Of a DNA stretch of 64,000 nucleotides, positions 46,668 to 58,530 are shown one piece after another. The position numbers were made by a program, and so were the translations under genes. This stretch comes from Bisporella sp. PMI_857 (taxonomy: Eukaryota; Ascomycota; Leotiomycetes; Helotiales; Helotiaceae), in assembly GCA_021307315.1 (NCBI GenBank), contig JAJSPD010000005.1, forward strand, positions 930,001-994,000, written 5' to 3'. The notes under the pieces were generated by a model, which searched no databases, was not told where the DNA came from, and worked only from the letters and a program-made list of their open reading frames with translations. Within the stretch, counting starts at the first letter, position 1, and every line of letters starts with the position of its first letter.

Positions 46668-49600
46668 GATGGGTATGAAATTCTGCTTTGTGAGAAATAT
46701 TTGTCTACCAAATTTGTTTCCCCAATTAAACAGCTCGAATTAATAATTTGGACTTGCCGGTGAGTGTTCAGCGATCAGACGCAGAGAGCAAGGGCAGAAG
46801 GGGGCAGAAGGTTTCCATATATAGCCACACGGTTCTGACAACGAAAGGTTGATATTACAGCTGGAATGAAAACTCAAAATACTTTTACATCAAATCATTT
46901 GCAATTCTTGCTGGCATTCTATATGCTAACATATTTCTCTGGCTTCTATCATTGATCCCATGGGCACGCACTTCCAGGTTTCCACCGTCCTTTCACGTTC
47001 AACCCCGTCCAAACAAAGTTTGGAGCACCTATATTTCCTGAATAAAGATGATTGGCTTCCTACCTGCATATATGCCATCGAATAGATGTTATTCCATAGG
47101 TGTATGGGTTGGGACAGCCAACGGTGATTGTTGAGGATCAAATGATATATCTATACCTTAGGCACCAGGACCAAGCTATGGAACAAAGGCGACGCTGGAG
47201 TACTCAGATTATTTGGCACTCTAAGCTCAACAATGCACTCAGAACCTAGTAAATAAATCACTACAGATCTGAGAAAGATATCGCCCAACGCATCTGAAAC
47301 ATCCCTTTGGCTTCTGACTCAATAATTCTACGTTCAAACACACTCTCAACTTGAAAAATCATCCGTAAACACATCCTTATCCTCGGATATTCCAGTCTCG
47401 CATATTTCTTGTCGGAGAGTAGTTCCAGCTCTATATCCCGTTGCTTCGTCATATCTGCCTCATCTCGAAGTATTTAGATCTATCGTGGACGGGGCCAAGC
47501 TATGGCTGCTCCTCCAGAAGCTACAGACATGTCTCACAACCTCTCGAATCATGGCATCCTCACGATTGTCAAGACACTGTTCAGTAACAAGGTGACCAAA
47601 AACGGCCGTCTCAACCCACTTCTCCTCACGACCGTCACTTGAGTGTACCATATTCAGTCACAAATATTCCACATCCCCGACCGAGCCGGCATGTTCTCTA
47701 CTGGTCCTCCTCGTCTCCAAGTGTGGTAGGGTGGGCGATTTGTGGCATTGGCATTTTCGTTTGTCCATTCATTCTTCCTCGTACCTCTCAGCACCTTCCT
47801 CCTTACGCTGCTGGATGATGGTAAACCAGTTTGGAGGTTGGTGGCTTGATGATCGCCATCAATGCTGGTGCTGTGGCTGTCCATTGGGTTACGACAGTAT
47901 ATGATAAGCATCGCATTGTAGACTATGACCGGAAGGGTTGGGAGCTACGTAATGATTAATTTTTGGGCTCTTCTGCGTCGGGAGGGTGGAGGAGACTTGT
48001 AGGCTTCTGTTTGCGCAATCTCCGTAGATTACGCCTTTGGAGGGATGTGTGCAGCTTTTGCATCGATCGCAAAGGCTCAACACATCTGCTCCTCATCACA
48101 GCAAAACATATTCATCGTGAATTATATTATTAGCATAGAGAGGCTGTTTGAGACGGTCAGCTGGTAGTAGTGAGTCGGAACTTCACCGCTTTGGGATGAT
48201 CTGGTGGATAGGCAGGTGTTTATATCTAGGCACCTATAGGTACGTAGGTAGGCACAGTGCTTGAAGTACCTACTTATTAATTAAGTGACAACTTAGATTC
48301 GTTCTTCGCAGGTCGCTCCTTCCTCAACAATGGCAGACGGTGACTTCCATTCCCAGATTCTGTGCCTAACGTGATCGCGCCTTCCTCTCTTCCCCTCCTT
48401 ACACTTTTTTTTATTACTTTTTCTTTTACTTTTCCTGCTCCTAATTTACAAAAATATTCAGGCGTGTAGGCATATCAGAAGCATCAACGGGTACTCTTTT
48501 GGAACTATGTCGCATACTCGCTGAAATCTGCGCAGCTTTATCAGCTTCGGCGTGTTTGTTGCAACTCTGCGTCGTCTTTATCGAAGAAACAATACGATGT
48601 AATATTTCATGTACCCGAACCAAGAATAAATTAGACTAGGAAATCTTGCCCTTGTTATAATGAACCGCCTTATTGAAGGACAAGTGGCGAAATTCTGCTG
48701 TAAATCAGAATGGCTACGTATATGTCACAGCTTGAAATTCTTGTACAAAGACACTGTTTATTTATTATCTTGTGAACATAACGCTCTTTAAAGAAATTAT
48801 AGATCGTAAGGATATTTGCGCCTAATCAAAAAATTTTAAATATTAGGTATCTGGCAAGAAATAGAGCTCACTCTACGTTCATTGGGTGGAAGTTAGCCCT
48901 AAACGAGGAGCCTAAGGGGGGACGACTACCGAGGCGAGACCCTATTTATCCTTTTCATCATTCCACCACGCATCAAGAAATCTCAGTTAACTGGACCTCT
49001 ATCAAATAGGAATTTAGACAGAATGTTCCAGATCTAGCTAAGTTTGCGAAGCAGAGTCAAAGCGTTTCGAGAATCATGCGTTTATTGGCATCAGACGATT
49101 GTTTCAGCCCCATTTCAGTTCTCTATTGGTAGTTAGGCACTGCCAAGTGACACTTTTCCACGACTTCCAGAGATATGCATACCATTTCTACCGTCGCTGC
49201 ATAGCATAGCGTGGATTGTCTGCACCCGCTCGGAGAGTTTGTGAGCTACCGAGGCTCTGGATCTGTAGGGTCAGTTGGTGACTAATGATTGTATTTCCGA
49301 GTCTCCTGCTTGATTTTAACTTGTACTACATGTTATTACCCGGCCTAAGTCGAGGTTCGTTATGTCACCTGGTGTTATATTTACATGCAATTTTTCTATT
49401 TGAGAATGCACGGGCCGGCTTGACATGAGCTAAAAGTCAAAGTTCAAGTACACTCCCAGTCAGGCCGTACCCAAAATGTGCCGCCTTTTCCGACACATCA
49501 GAGTGGCGATTTCGGACCAGCTCTTATTATGTCTCTAGCACAATCAAGTTTCATAGGCTTTTGTCATATTTGCGCAGTTGATATCTTGGAAAGGATAGTA

Positions 49601-50497
49601 CCAGCTGCTGGTTGTGGTTGAGCCACAAGCGAGTTTTCAGGAACATACATGTGCAATCTCGTGCCTTTCCAAAAGTGAGGAGTTTTGGTGGTTGTAACCC
49701 AGTAGATCATCGGCAGATCATCAGATCCCGTGCTTGGCATTTTAATTTTGCTTTTTGAACCATGAGGGGCGAAGGAGGTGACCCATGAAGTTTCTCTTAC
49801 ATATATCTTACAGTCTGGAACATCTCTGCCCTGGGCTGAAATTTGTTGCTGTGGAAGTAATCAACTCAAGGAAGAAAAGCCCATGAGTCTAGAGTCCGCT
49901 AAGTTATTACAAGAAGTAAGATCGAGGCTGTGGCTTCCTCACGAGTCCCAACATAATTTGGCCCTAAGTTTCATGGACATCATTTTGTGTGTTTTTGGGG
50001 GTTGGGGGGGTTTAGAAACGGACCCGTCACAACTCAGGTTAGTGCAACTTCCAAGGTATGCCTTTAATGATCCAATCGCATCGAGTTTCACAATGACTGC
50101 CTTGCCAAGATTAGAGACTTCCTTTTTGTTGCAGAATGTAAAGCTTTAAGTGAATTCCCTGACTTGTCAGAATCTGTCATTTAAACTGCTTCCGAGGATA
50201 AAGTCTTTTTGAGTATGCAAGGCAAGAGAATTGTATCAACGCATAACCTCAAAGGGATGGAAACTCATGGATACCCTCAAAACTTTAGCAGGCAGAATCA
50301 CCGGCCGAGGCTCAGACAAATGCCCAAGAAGCGAGAATAGATCAAACAGAATTGCAAAGTTCAGACGAAAGGCATATAATACTCGATCATCCATAATGAA
50401 AGTGTTCCCCAGCTAGCCTCGCATACTTCATGTCATCCATAATCGTGCTTTTCCTCATCGCAGAAAGTGCCTAGAGCATATCTCCCTTATTCACATC
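46668..50497. other. Gene-poor accessory stretch, about 3.8 kb
   Basis: No gene that I can support. Minus-strand frames between 47261 and 48083 (for example SLCDRCKSCTHPSKGVIYGDC and a segment with ENMPARSGMWNICD) are protein-like but broken by stops, possibly another relic. A cluster of TAGGTACGTAGGTAGG-type repeats lies near 48228-48275. The last 100 bp before 50498 is the cutinase promoter. Confidence 0.4.
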
Positions 50498-51379
50498 ATG
50501 AAAACTTCACAAGTTATCATATCTTTCCTGGCTGCCTTCGTGGCTGCAGCCCCTCAAAACTCAGGCGAAAGGGCGGTTATCGCGCGCCGGTCAGATGAAT
50601 CACTAGAAGCACGTCAACTTGGTGGCCGTGTTAGCACGACTGAAAATGAGTGAGTCAAAAGCTTTCGATTAAGTGGAACTTACAATTGGGATATGTGGTT
50701 GATAATATACCTTCAGGTTCACTCAGGGTGGCTGCAGAGACATAATCTTCATGTTCGCCCGCGGGTCAACAGAAGCCGGAAATATGGTAAATATCAATCC
50801 ATAACCTTAAAGCTGTAAGAAAGAACCTGATATTATGAAAGGGAACCATATGTGGTCCGCCCACCGCGCAAGGACTCAAAGATAAATACGGTGATGCTAG
50901 CGTTGCGATTGAAGGCGTCGATTACGCTGCGGCGCTCAATACCAACTTTCTCCCTGGAGGAGCTGATCCCGCCGGAATCGCGGAGATGAAAGATCTTCTC
51001 ACCACTGCCGCCTCTCAGTGCCCTGATTCCGTATTAGTAGCCGGAGGTTACAGGTTCGTTCTTTCTTCTCTCAACTCCTCTTCCACCTGTTAATCTTAAG
51101 AACAGTCAAGGGGCAGCGGTTACCCACGGCGCCATCGAGGATTTACCTGAAAACGTAAAGAGTCAGATTGCAGGCGTTGTGACCTTCGGCGATACCCAGA
51201 ATCAGCAAGATAAAGGCCAAATCCCTAACTTCCCTGCGAACAAGACAAAGATTATCTGCAACACGGGGGATCTTGTTTGCGTTGGGACACTGAACATCAC
51301 GGCTGCTCACTTAGACTATGCGAGACGGGCTCCAGAGGCAATTAGCTTTCTGACTAGCAAGATCGATGCTGCAATTTGA
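50498..51379 (+). CDS. Secreted cutinase
   Basis: Four exons: 50498-50649, 50717-50786, 50842-51053 and 51106-51379, about 235 aa, typical size. Signal peptide [19 protein letters not shown], then a pro-region. The mature enzyme has [24 protein letters not shown] around the oxyanion Ser, GGYSQGA with the nucleophilic Ser (built across intron 3), GDLVCVG with the catalytic Asp and AHLDYA with the catalytic His. Cys positions fit the two conserved disulfides. It hydrolyses cutin, the plant cuticle polyester, and supports a plant-associated lifestyle together with the GH6 and GH78-like enzymes. Confidence 0.95.
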
Positions 51380-51918
51380 GGGAGAGAGAATAATGATGAA
51401 AGAGGAAGGATGTTTTTTCTCAAGTGATCTCTGGCAGTCACTGTGTTCCTTTAAGAACTTAATGGTTCGTTCTCCTTTGAACAAGGAGAGTGGATATTGA
51501 TGTACTCAAAATTTGAATTAAGTTGATGCTTGCAATAATCTGTTTTAAACAAGAAAAGCATGGGTCAGAGTTTGCACTGACTAGATACATTGTTACCGAG
51601 TCTCGCCACAGTCATTCAACTTATCCCAGTACCGAATATACAATGAACGTAATAAAAAGAGCAATGACTCACAGGTTTTAGGCAGACTGATAAATTACTG
51701 CATGTAGCCTAGCGTAGGAATGGCATAATTCCCATATAGCTGTGCATTTTCTTATTGAGATGGGCTCGATGGTCAGTCAGTCTTCTCTTTAATTTTCTAC
51801 AAAGGCATCTTTCTATAGAATCTACAGTAATAAGTGCCCGTACAGTATTGACTTAATCGAATCTCAAATTTCTTTAAAAAGAGCCGTTTGATGTACATTG
51901 TCTGTCCTATTTTTTGTG
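51380..51918. other. Intergenic spacer
   Basis: 539 bp between cutinase and the acetyltransferase gene, same strand. No gene seen. Confidence 0.5.
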
Positions 51919-53371
51919 ATGGGTCATCTGGAGAAGCTCCGCCCATTAGGTCCGTCCACCATCTACACAAACGCACCCAAGCTAACACATCACAGGCGCA
52001 ATAGAGCAATTCTCCTCTGCGCGACACCATCTAGGTATCTTCAACAACGTTGGGGTATCAGTAACCTACACCAGAAAAGCTCCCCACACCATACTTTTCA
52101 AAGACATCATTTTCTATGCCCTGTCAGCTGTGATCCATCGCCACCAAGTCCTCAGCTGCATCGTCATAGGCGAAGAATCCACCGCTCCCCATTTCGCACG
52201 ACTCCCGTCCATCGACCTAGAGAATGCCGTACAGTTCTTCAATCGAACCACTGAATTCCCTGATGGAGGAGACAGGGATGTAGAGCTCGATGAGATGCTG
52301 CAAAAACAGCACAACTTGAATTTCAAAGCGGATTCCGGAAACTTACCATTTTGGCGTCTTATCATCACACGCCAACCCATGAATGAGGATGTATTCGTAG
52401 CATCTTTCATCTTCCACCACGCGCTTGGGGACGGTGCCTCGGGGATGGCCTTCCACAGGCACTTCCACTCGGCACTCTGCTCTCCTTTCCTGTCGCCACT
52501 AGAAAGTAGAATCTTCTATCCACGGCCAACAGCTCTCCTACCGAATCTAGAGCTCTTGTATCCCCCAAACCACCCTTCACCCTTCAAGCCACCACCCGAA
52601 GCAGGAAATCTATGGACCGGCGCCACGATATCCCTCCCTTGCACCACACACTTCCGCACTCTCACGCTCTCTCCTTCCACAACCTCCCTCCTCATAGCCG
52701 CATGTCGAGCCCACAACGTAACACTAACAGCAGCCCTGAGCGCCCTCCTCGCAACCTCTATCTTCGACCTCCTCCCGCCGACCTACACCACCATTAGCAC
52801 CATAATTCCCGCCAACATCCGGCATCTTCTCCCCTCCATAACACCCTCCGAATTCGGGGTCTTCATCGACGCCTTCACTCACACCTTCTCCCGCCCCCTC
52901 CACCCAGAGATGTTTTGGGATGTAGCCCGCCAAGCCAAGGAAGCCATCACGGCCTACGTCGAAAGGCAGCCGAAGACGCTCAACATCTCCCGCCTCTCCA
53001 GCATCCCGTCCATCCCCGAGATGTTCCTTTCCCAGCTCGGCGCGCCAAGAACCAGCACCTTTGACGTCTCGAATCTCGGGGTTATGAGCCGAGACATTAA
53101 GGCTCCGAGTCAAGTCGGCCCTGCAGACACGGAAGATGCGGGAAGGAATTGGGGCGTCGGAAGGGCGGTATTCAGTCGGAGCGCGTTTGCGCACGGTGGT
53201 GCCTTTTCGACTGGTGTCGTGACTGGCGGGGATGGCTGTTTGGTGTTGGGGTTCGCATGGCAGGAGGGTGTTGTTGAGCAAGAGTTGATAGAGAGAGTTA
53301 TTGGGTCGGTAGAGAGGGATATTCTAGGCATTGTTGGGAGTATGCATCTGAGAAAGCGTAGCATGTCTTGA
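51919..53371 (+). CDS. Alcohol acetyltransferase (AATase)-like, BAHD/condensation-fold acyltransferase
   Basis: Two exons, 51919-51949 (31 nt) and 51996-53371, about 468 aa. Exon 1 gives MGHLEKLRPL, joined to GAIEQFSSARHHLGIFNNV, a start typical of fungal AATase proteins; the 46-bp intron has GCTAAC. The catalytic HHxxxDG motif is HHALGDG (near residue 165). The C-terminal half contains FDVSNLGV and NWGVGRAVFSRSAF, where relatives form the solvent channel of the acyltransferase fold. Such enzymes move acetyl groups from acetyl-CoA to alcohols or sphingoid bases. The acceptor is not predictable here. The coding sequence is rich in C in third positions. Confidence 0.85.
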
Positions 53372-53821
53372 AAAACAAGAATGAACGGGGATGGGAACAC
53401 ACGCTATTAATGTAGAAGCTGGAAAGCAGTATCATACAATTCAAGAAGGAAAAAGAAATTCGAAACACGTAGGGCCATAAGATTTTTCATATGACGGGAA
53501 GAGTATCATCAAGGTTTAAGAAGTAATAATGAAAATTGAATAATGCAAAAGAATCAAAGATAACAGAAACTCTGGGTGATAACATGACTATTATGGGCCT
53601 TCGATAACTGCAGTGTTGAAGACATGCACGCCTGATCATCCTATACCTAACGCCAACCCAAATCGCTCTCACCGACCAGATTGAACAGTATCCATACCAG
53701 GATCTTCCAAGCCCCATATCCTATAGCAGTACAGCAGTAATACAACTATTGACAAAAAAATATCAGTGAATTCGAAAAGCCTGACCAGATCAATATTTGC
53801 TCCAAACACCTACACCACTCC
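53372..53821. other. Convergent intergenic spacer
   Basis: 450 bp between the acetyltransferase gene (+) and MAF1 (-). No gene seen. Confidence 0.5.
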
Positions 53822-54775
53822 CTAATCCATATCCATGGACGCCGTGATATCCTCAGAAATACCCCTGACCGAACTCCTATAGACGTGCTCGTCAGATTCA
53901 TCGTCGGCATCATCGTAGCAAGACTCGTCATCTTCCCATTCACCTAGCCCCGAATCATCGTAATCGTCTGTTTCTCCATTAGTTGCATGGATGGCCTGAT
54001 CTCCCAACCAATACCTCGCGCGTTTGTTTGCTCCTTCATCATAGCCACTAGCGCTTCTCTTAGTAATGCGGTGGCGCTCTCGAAAACTAGGTGTAATAAT
54101 GGGTACGCCTCGGACGGCAAGATAAGCTACACGTTTGCGTTCTTTGTTAAAGAAAAAGTAGTTAAAACTCCATAAGGAGCCCTCATCCTCATCGAACGGC
54201 TCGTCGGGAGGCGCCCAACAGTATATTGTACAGTCATTAAGTGTCATCTCCTTATCAATGACCGCCCACATATGAGGTCCCCAAACCTGATTTGGAACCG
54301 ATGATGCACCTGCATAGGCTGTCTTTGTTGGGACTTGGAGGGTCATACCTGGATTCGGCCGAAGACCAAGAAGTGTAGTGTCGATGGTGTTGATAACCGT
54401 CTTCAAACTTCTCTCTTTGCTGAAATCCGACGGCCTAAGATCATGAGAAAAATCATAATCTGGGTGGCTTGCATTGAGCGTGGCTATAAGGTAGGCGAAC
54501 GTACGTCGACTTGAAACCTGGCTCAAAGGACCAAAAGGACTCGCTCTGGACAAGTTCAAAAACGAGTCATCGGGCGGGGAGACGGAAGCTGAAAGCTTGA
54601 GTAAGGACTCATATTGCGATTCCAGCGAGTTTTCAATATTCTTGTACAGCTTTTTATCTGAACCTGCAGCTTTCGTGGTATAAATGGAGCACGAGCCAAT
54701 GACCTGACAATCAGGGGTACTGAAGTTGAGAGCGGCATCGATCTCGTCGAAATCCGCAAGTGGTAGAAACTTCAT
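53822..54775 (-). CDS. MAF1: Maf1, repressor of RNA polymerase III transcription
   Basis: Single exon, 317 aa. Starts MKFLPLADFDEIDAALNF, then STPDCQVIGSCSIYTTKAAGSDKKLY, the conserved A box of Maf1. The B/C boxes follow: FAYLIATLNASHPDYDFS and WSFNYFFFNKERKRVAYLAVRG. The C-terminus is acidic and disordered. A basic/Ser patch (RERHRITKRSASGYDEGANKRAR) could be a nuclear signal regulated by phosphorylation, as in yeast. Maf1 binds Pol III when nutrients are low and shuts off tRNA and 5S synthesis. Confidence 0.94.
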   Translation of the reverse strand: MKFLPLADFDEIDAALNFSTPDCQVIGSCSIYTTKAAGSDKKLYKNIENSLESQYESLLKLSASVSPPDDSFLNLSRASPFGPLSQVSSRRTFAYLIATLNASHPDYDFSHDLRPSDFSKERSLKTVINTIDTTLLGLRPNPGMTLQVPTKTAYAGASSVPNQVWGPHMWAVIDKEMTLNDCTIYCWAPPDEPFDEDEGSLWSFNYFFFNKERKRVAYLAVRGVPIITPSFRERHRITKRSASGYDEGANKRARYWLGDQAIHATNGETDDYDDSGLGEWEDDESCYDDADDESDEHVYRSSVRGISEDITASMDMD

Positions 54776-56218
54776 CGTCGCCTATTCAATTGTCCTAACC
54801 TAAGTTTGCCTTTTAATCAACGCGATCCTGATAATATGTGATGGATAATGAAGAAGGAAGACTTGTTGGTGCGTCGTTGAATGAGGAAAGCGTGTGGCGA
54901 AGGAATCCGAGTAGACTGTTGAGATGACGACCTTGCGACTCTTCAGACTCGGAGAACTGTCAGCCAGGAACTTGATGCCTCGACTATCGCAGAATGATAT
55001 CAATTTGGTTATCGATGATACCGCCTGCGCAGCGCGTTGTTGAGATTGGATTGTGTGAGGATGACCTGCTGGCTGAAATGGCAAGATTGATACTCCTGCG
55101 CGTGGGATGCGGAGGACGCATCAAATTGTACTTCGAGCTAGACCGTCGTCTAGCAGGTAGGGCGCATTATCACAAGGTATTGGAGATGTTGTTGATGGTT
55201 TCGCGTCGTTGGGTTACAACCAAGTGGTGTGTAGATGTGTGAGGTGAGCGAGTTCGGGGTAGGTGGAGGTTATGAGGTTACCTTGGAAGCGGCAAGTGGA
55301 GTGATCCTTGGCACACTAAGCCCAATATGGTGATTTGACACCAGGCTGTGACTGGCCAATAGAATGGCCACGAGGCTCGTCGAAACACCTCAATCGTTGC
55401 CTATTTGCTAAACTATGTAAATCAAAGTTAGGCAGCTTGCTAGTTTCCAAAGATGGGAACCCACGTTGAGTCTTCAGGCCAATATCTCCAACACGGGCGC
55501 CTAACCTGTCATTATATATCATTCTTGTCAAGCAATCAAGGCTTTGATTAGAATTGGTAATATCGAGCTGAGGATTCATAGTGCGTCTGGGCGTCTGCAA
55601 GTTCGAGCATCATGGGATATATGCGCGAGTGTTGAGTGCCGTGATTGAGTGTACCAAACAAAACCTATCTTCTGAGGTGGTTATGAAAGGAGTTAGCATT
55701 TGCCTTGGATCTAGTATATGAACAACTTCTAGATACCATCGACGGCCAGCTATAAAGAGCCTGAAACATTTATAAGTTATTCTGGTTAGTTATTAGAAGT
55801 CTTCTTTAATAAAAAAATCGAGTTAGCAAACCGCAAGGTCATCTCCAGAATCAAGCACTTGTCATATCGTCCAGTAAAACATGTCAATTTGAGAACTTAT
55901 CATTCATTCAAAGTAGTTCCTCCTCGATAGCCGGTAGAATCAGAAAAATCAACCCCATGGTATCTTCCAATAACGCCATTTCCCGTAGACTCTAAAGCGA
56001 AGAGTGGCTGATAGCATCGTTGTCTGATAGATTCCTAGATAATTCCGCTTTCCTCAAGGTTTGCCAGAAGTTCCCCATCAGCCTAAAGACAACACAACAT
56101 TGAGTTAGCAACTAATTCACGGTAATGGCTTAACGTTCAGAGATATGCTTCATTTGCCCTCGACCGCCTAACGCCAGTCTCCGTGTAATATTCATAATAT
56201 ACATCAATGCTGTCTTGT
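54776..56218. other. Intergenic region, about 1.4 kb
   Basis: Promoter of MAF1 at the left, then no gene I can support. Frames at 54800-55084 (-) and 54994-55242 (+) overlap and lack domains. Confidence 0.4.
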
Positions 56219-56969
56219 TCACATAATCTTCGTGACCTCTTCTGTAACCTGATATAGGTACGGTTTATGTCAGCAAATAAAACTATATGAGAAGGCCCTG
56301 CAGCTACCGCTCGGGAACTCGATAATATAGGATGATTGCAGATCAAAAGGCTATGAGAGCGGCTTCAGGCTACGTACCTCTGTGTCCTCTATCGAGTCCT
56401 GTGCCGATATGACCCTCAATACGTTTTTCTTACTACTCTCCTGCATTTCTCCGGCTAGCAATAGCTCATCCAAAATGAAGTAGGCTTTCTGAAAGTTGAA
56501 GATGATGTCGAGCTCGCACACATTCCCATAATATTTGTCCATTTGCTCCACGTATCGGTGTACAATCTCGAGGGTGATAAGTTCATTATCTGTGGAATTA
56601 CATCCAGCAATGAAGAAGAGGGAGGCGTAACGACGGTAGACGATTTTCGAGTCTGGGCACAAATTATCAGTCGGGATTGTTGTGTCCCAGGGCACTCTCT
56701 TACCTTTGTACTCTAAGAAGTTGCACATTCTCGTGCGCCGCGCCAGCACCAGCTGAGAGACATCCTTGATAATCTTCGCTTTCTCCTTGGGAGAGAGTGT
56801 GGTGAACCATTTTGCGAGCCTCTATGCACAATTTTAGCTTTCCAATTCTATTCCAACGAAATCTCAGTGCATACAACTTTGCCCTGTCGCGAGAGAAGTA
56901 TCAAGTAACTAAAGATGGTAATTAGTATCTGCAATATGGTAGAAACAGAAGTGCTTACTTAATAGCCAT
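56219..56969 (-). CDS. AP-1 clathrin adaptor complex sigma subunit
   Basis: Five exons: 56969-56959 (11 nt), 56908-56874, 56820-56704, 56652-56378 and 56248-56219, about 155 aa, the normal length. The first three exons give [14 protein letters not shown].. [20 protein letters not shown] and [15 protein letters not shown]; exon 4 carries [24 protein letters not shown] and [25 protein letters not shown], essentially the family consensus. The exon 2/3 junction is uncertain: donor GTATGC keeps length but puts Ser-Trp where the family has Val-Arg; donor GTTGTA restores Arg but loses one residue. The last exon (VTEEVTKIM) is also tentative. The protein works in trans-Golgi/endosome clathrin coats. 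Confidence 0.85.
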
Positions 56970-57371
56970 CTTGCCGCATTCAAAGCAGTGTGATGGTTGT
57001 GGAAAAGTCGTCTGTTTGACCAGATTATGGCTTCGGCCCCAATGTTCTGTTTCGGGTAAACCCCGGAGGCTAGAAGCCACCCCGCCATCGAATCTCGTTC
57101 TCGACTGGTTCTTAGATCAACCTAGATCCGGACCAGGTACAGTCTAAAATCTGAACATAATTTTTTTTTTTTGGATATATGACCATCCCACGGTCTTTGT
57201 TTTCTCTTGTATATACATATACATATATATATTTTGGACTTGCTCATATCTTTTTTTTTCAATCATACAATCACATATATCTATATCTTGACAAGGCTGA
57301 AAAGTCAACCGTCGGCCTAGGACCCCACTTACCAGCAGAAGAACAAAGATAAACAGCTATATCTCTACAAG
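56970..57371. promoter_or_regulatory. Divergent promoter region, AP-1 sigma / GCLM
   Basis: 402 bp between divergent starts. It contains T-runs and a TATATATATA tract (about 57208-57232), which may serve as an AT-rich promoter element. No gene seen. Confidence 0.5.
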
Positions 57372-58372
57372 ATGACGCGATTAATACTCTCTACTTCGTA
57401 GGTACACTTAACTCCTTGCTTGCCGGGTATTGGCTTTGCTGACACTGATACATCAGCAATATCATGACCGGTGGTCCCTCCATCATCCGGCAACCAGGCG
57501 CAGACAGATCCAATTTGGAGCTTACAAATTCTCTGCGGTCTAACTTTCTCGCAGCGCAAGAAGATTACACTCCTCCAGAATCCGTAGCGAATAGTGAGAG
57601 TCCGAGCAGCTCTGAGCAGGAGCAGCCAAATCGGCCACTAATTTCAAATTGGACAACGCGCGAGAGTTCGGATTACTATATACCTACCATTGACTGGTCT
57701 ACATCTGGATTAGTAGAAGAAGCCAGTCAATATGATGTTACAGTCAAGCTATTCTACCTGCCAGGCGCAACTGTGGCCAACAGAGGAAGATATGCCAGAG
57801 ACGCAGTGCAATTGGTCTTAAAGGAGCTGAAAATCAAGAATATTGACCTTCTCATTGTGTCATTCCCCGGCCTGTCTTTCGACGGGGATTGCAGCACGGC
57901 AGCAAATAAAAAGAACTCAGAACAGGGAAACGAAGAGGAGGAGATTGAGTCATGGGCGACATTAGAAGAACTACATGAACAGGGCGTTGTGAAAAAACTC
58001 GGCTTAGCAGAATTTGGTAGCGACAAGCTGGCGAAATTCCTTGAACGGGTGAAGGTCCGGCCGCAAGTTGATCAGATCAATATCAAAGACTGTTGCACTG
58101 TTCCGAAACCCCTTCTACAACTAGCAAAAGCCAGAAATATCGAATTACTCACCCACAGAGACTGTACCGACATCCTACCTAAAGGAACTTTGAGAGAGAT
58201 ATTAGGCCAGGGGCCAAAAGGAGCAGGGCTGCTCTCAGAATCGAAACGTGGTTTAGATGGAATGAAAGGGGAACTTACACCCGAATGGGTTGTTAAATAT
58301 ACGGCAGTTGTTCGTGATCGAGGAGTTATTGAAAATAAGGGTTATTTTGCGGTCGCAGAGTTGCAGGAGTGA
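57372..58372 (+). CDS. Glutamate-cysteine ligase regulatory subunit (GCLM-like)
   Basis: Two exons, 57372-57397 (26 nt) and 57457-58372, about 313 aa. The small first exon gives MTRLILSTS, joined to NIMTGGPSIIR, the start seen in fungal homologues. The body is an aldo-keto-reductase-like fold: VTVKLFYLPGA, LKIKNIDLLIVSFPG, WATLEELHEQGVVKKLGLAEF, PQVDQINIKDCC, with the Cys pair kept. The regulatory subunit binds the catalytic ligase and lowers feedback by glutathione, so it sets the rate of glutathione synthesis. Convergent with BUD32; the ends are about 160 bp apart. Confidence 0.9.
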
Positions 58373-58530
58373 CCTAGGTCCAGAAGATAAATGCATATAT
58401 AGGTGGCTGTCGCCAGTCGTGGGTACGATACCATTTGGGAAGGTGTTTGAGGCCTTGTATTAAATTGTCTTTGGGGTATTTGTTATATATTATAGGACTC
58501 AACATACGCTCAATGGTTAGGAACAATATC

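Noticed and set aside
48228..48275. TAGGTACGTAGGTAGG-type repeats
   Set aside because: Common low-complexity repeat type in fungal intergenic DNA; not an element with defined ends.
52724..53281. 185-codon open frame on the minus strand
   Set aside because: Antisense to the acetyltransferase exon; produced by its C-rich third positions.
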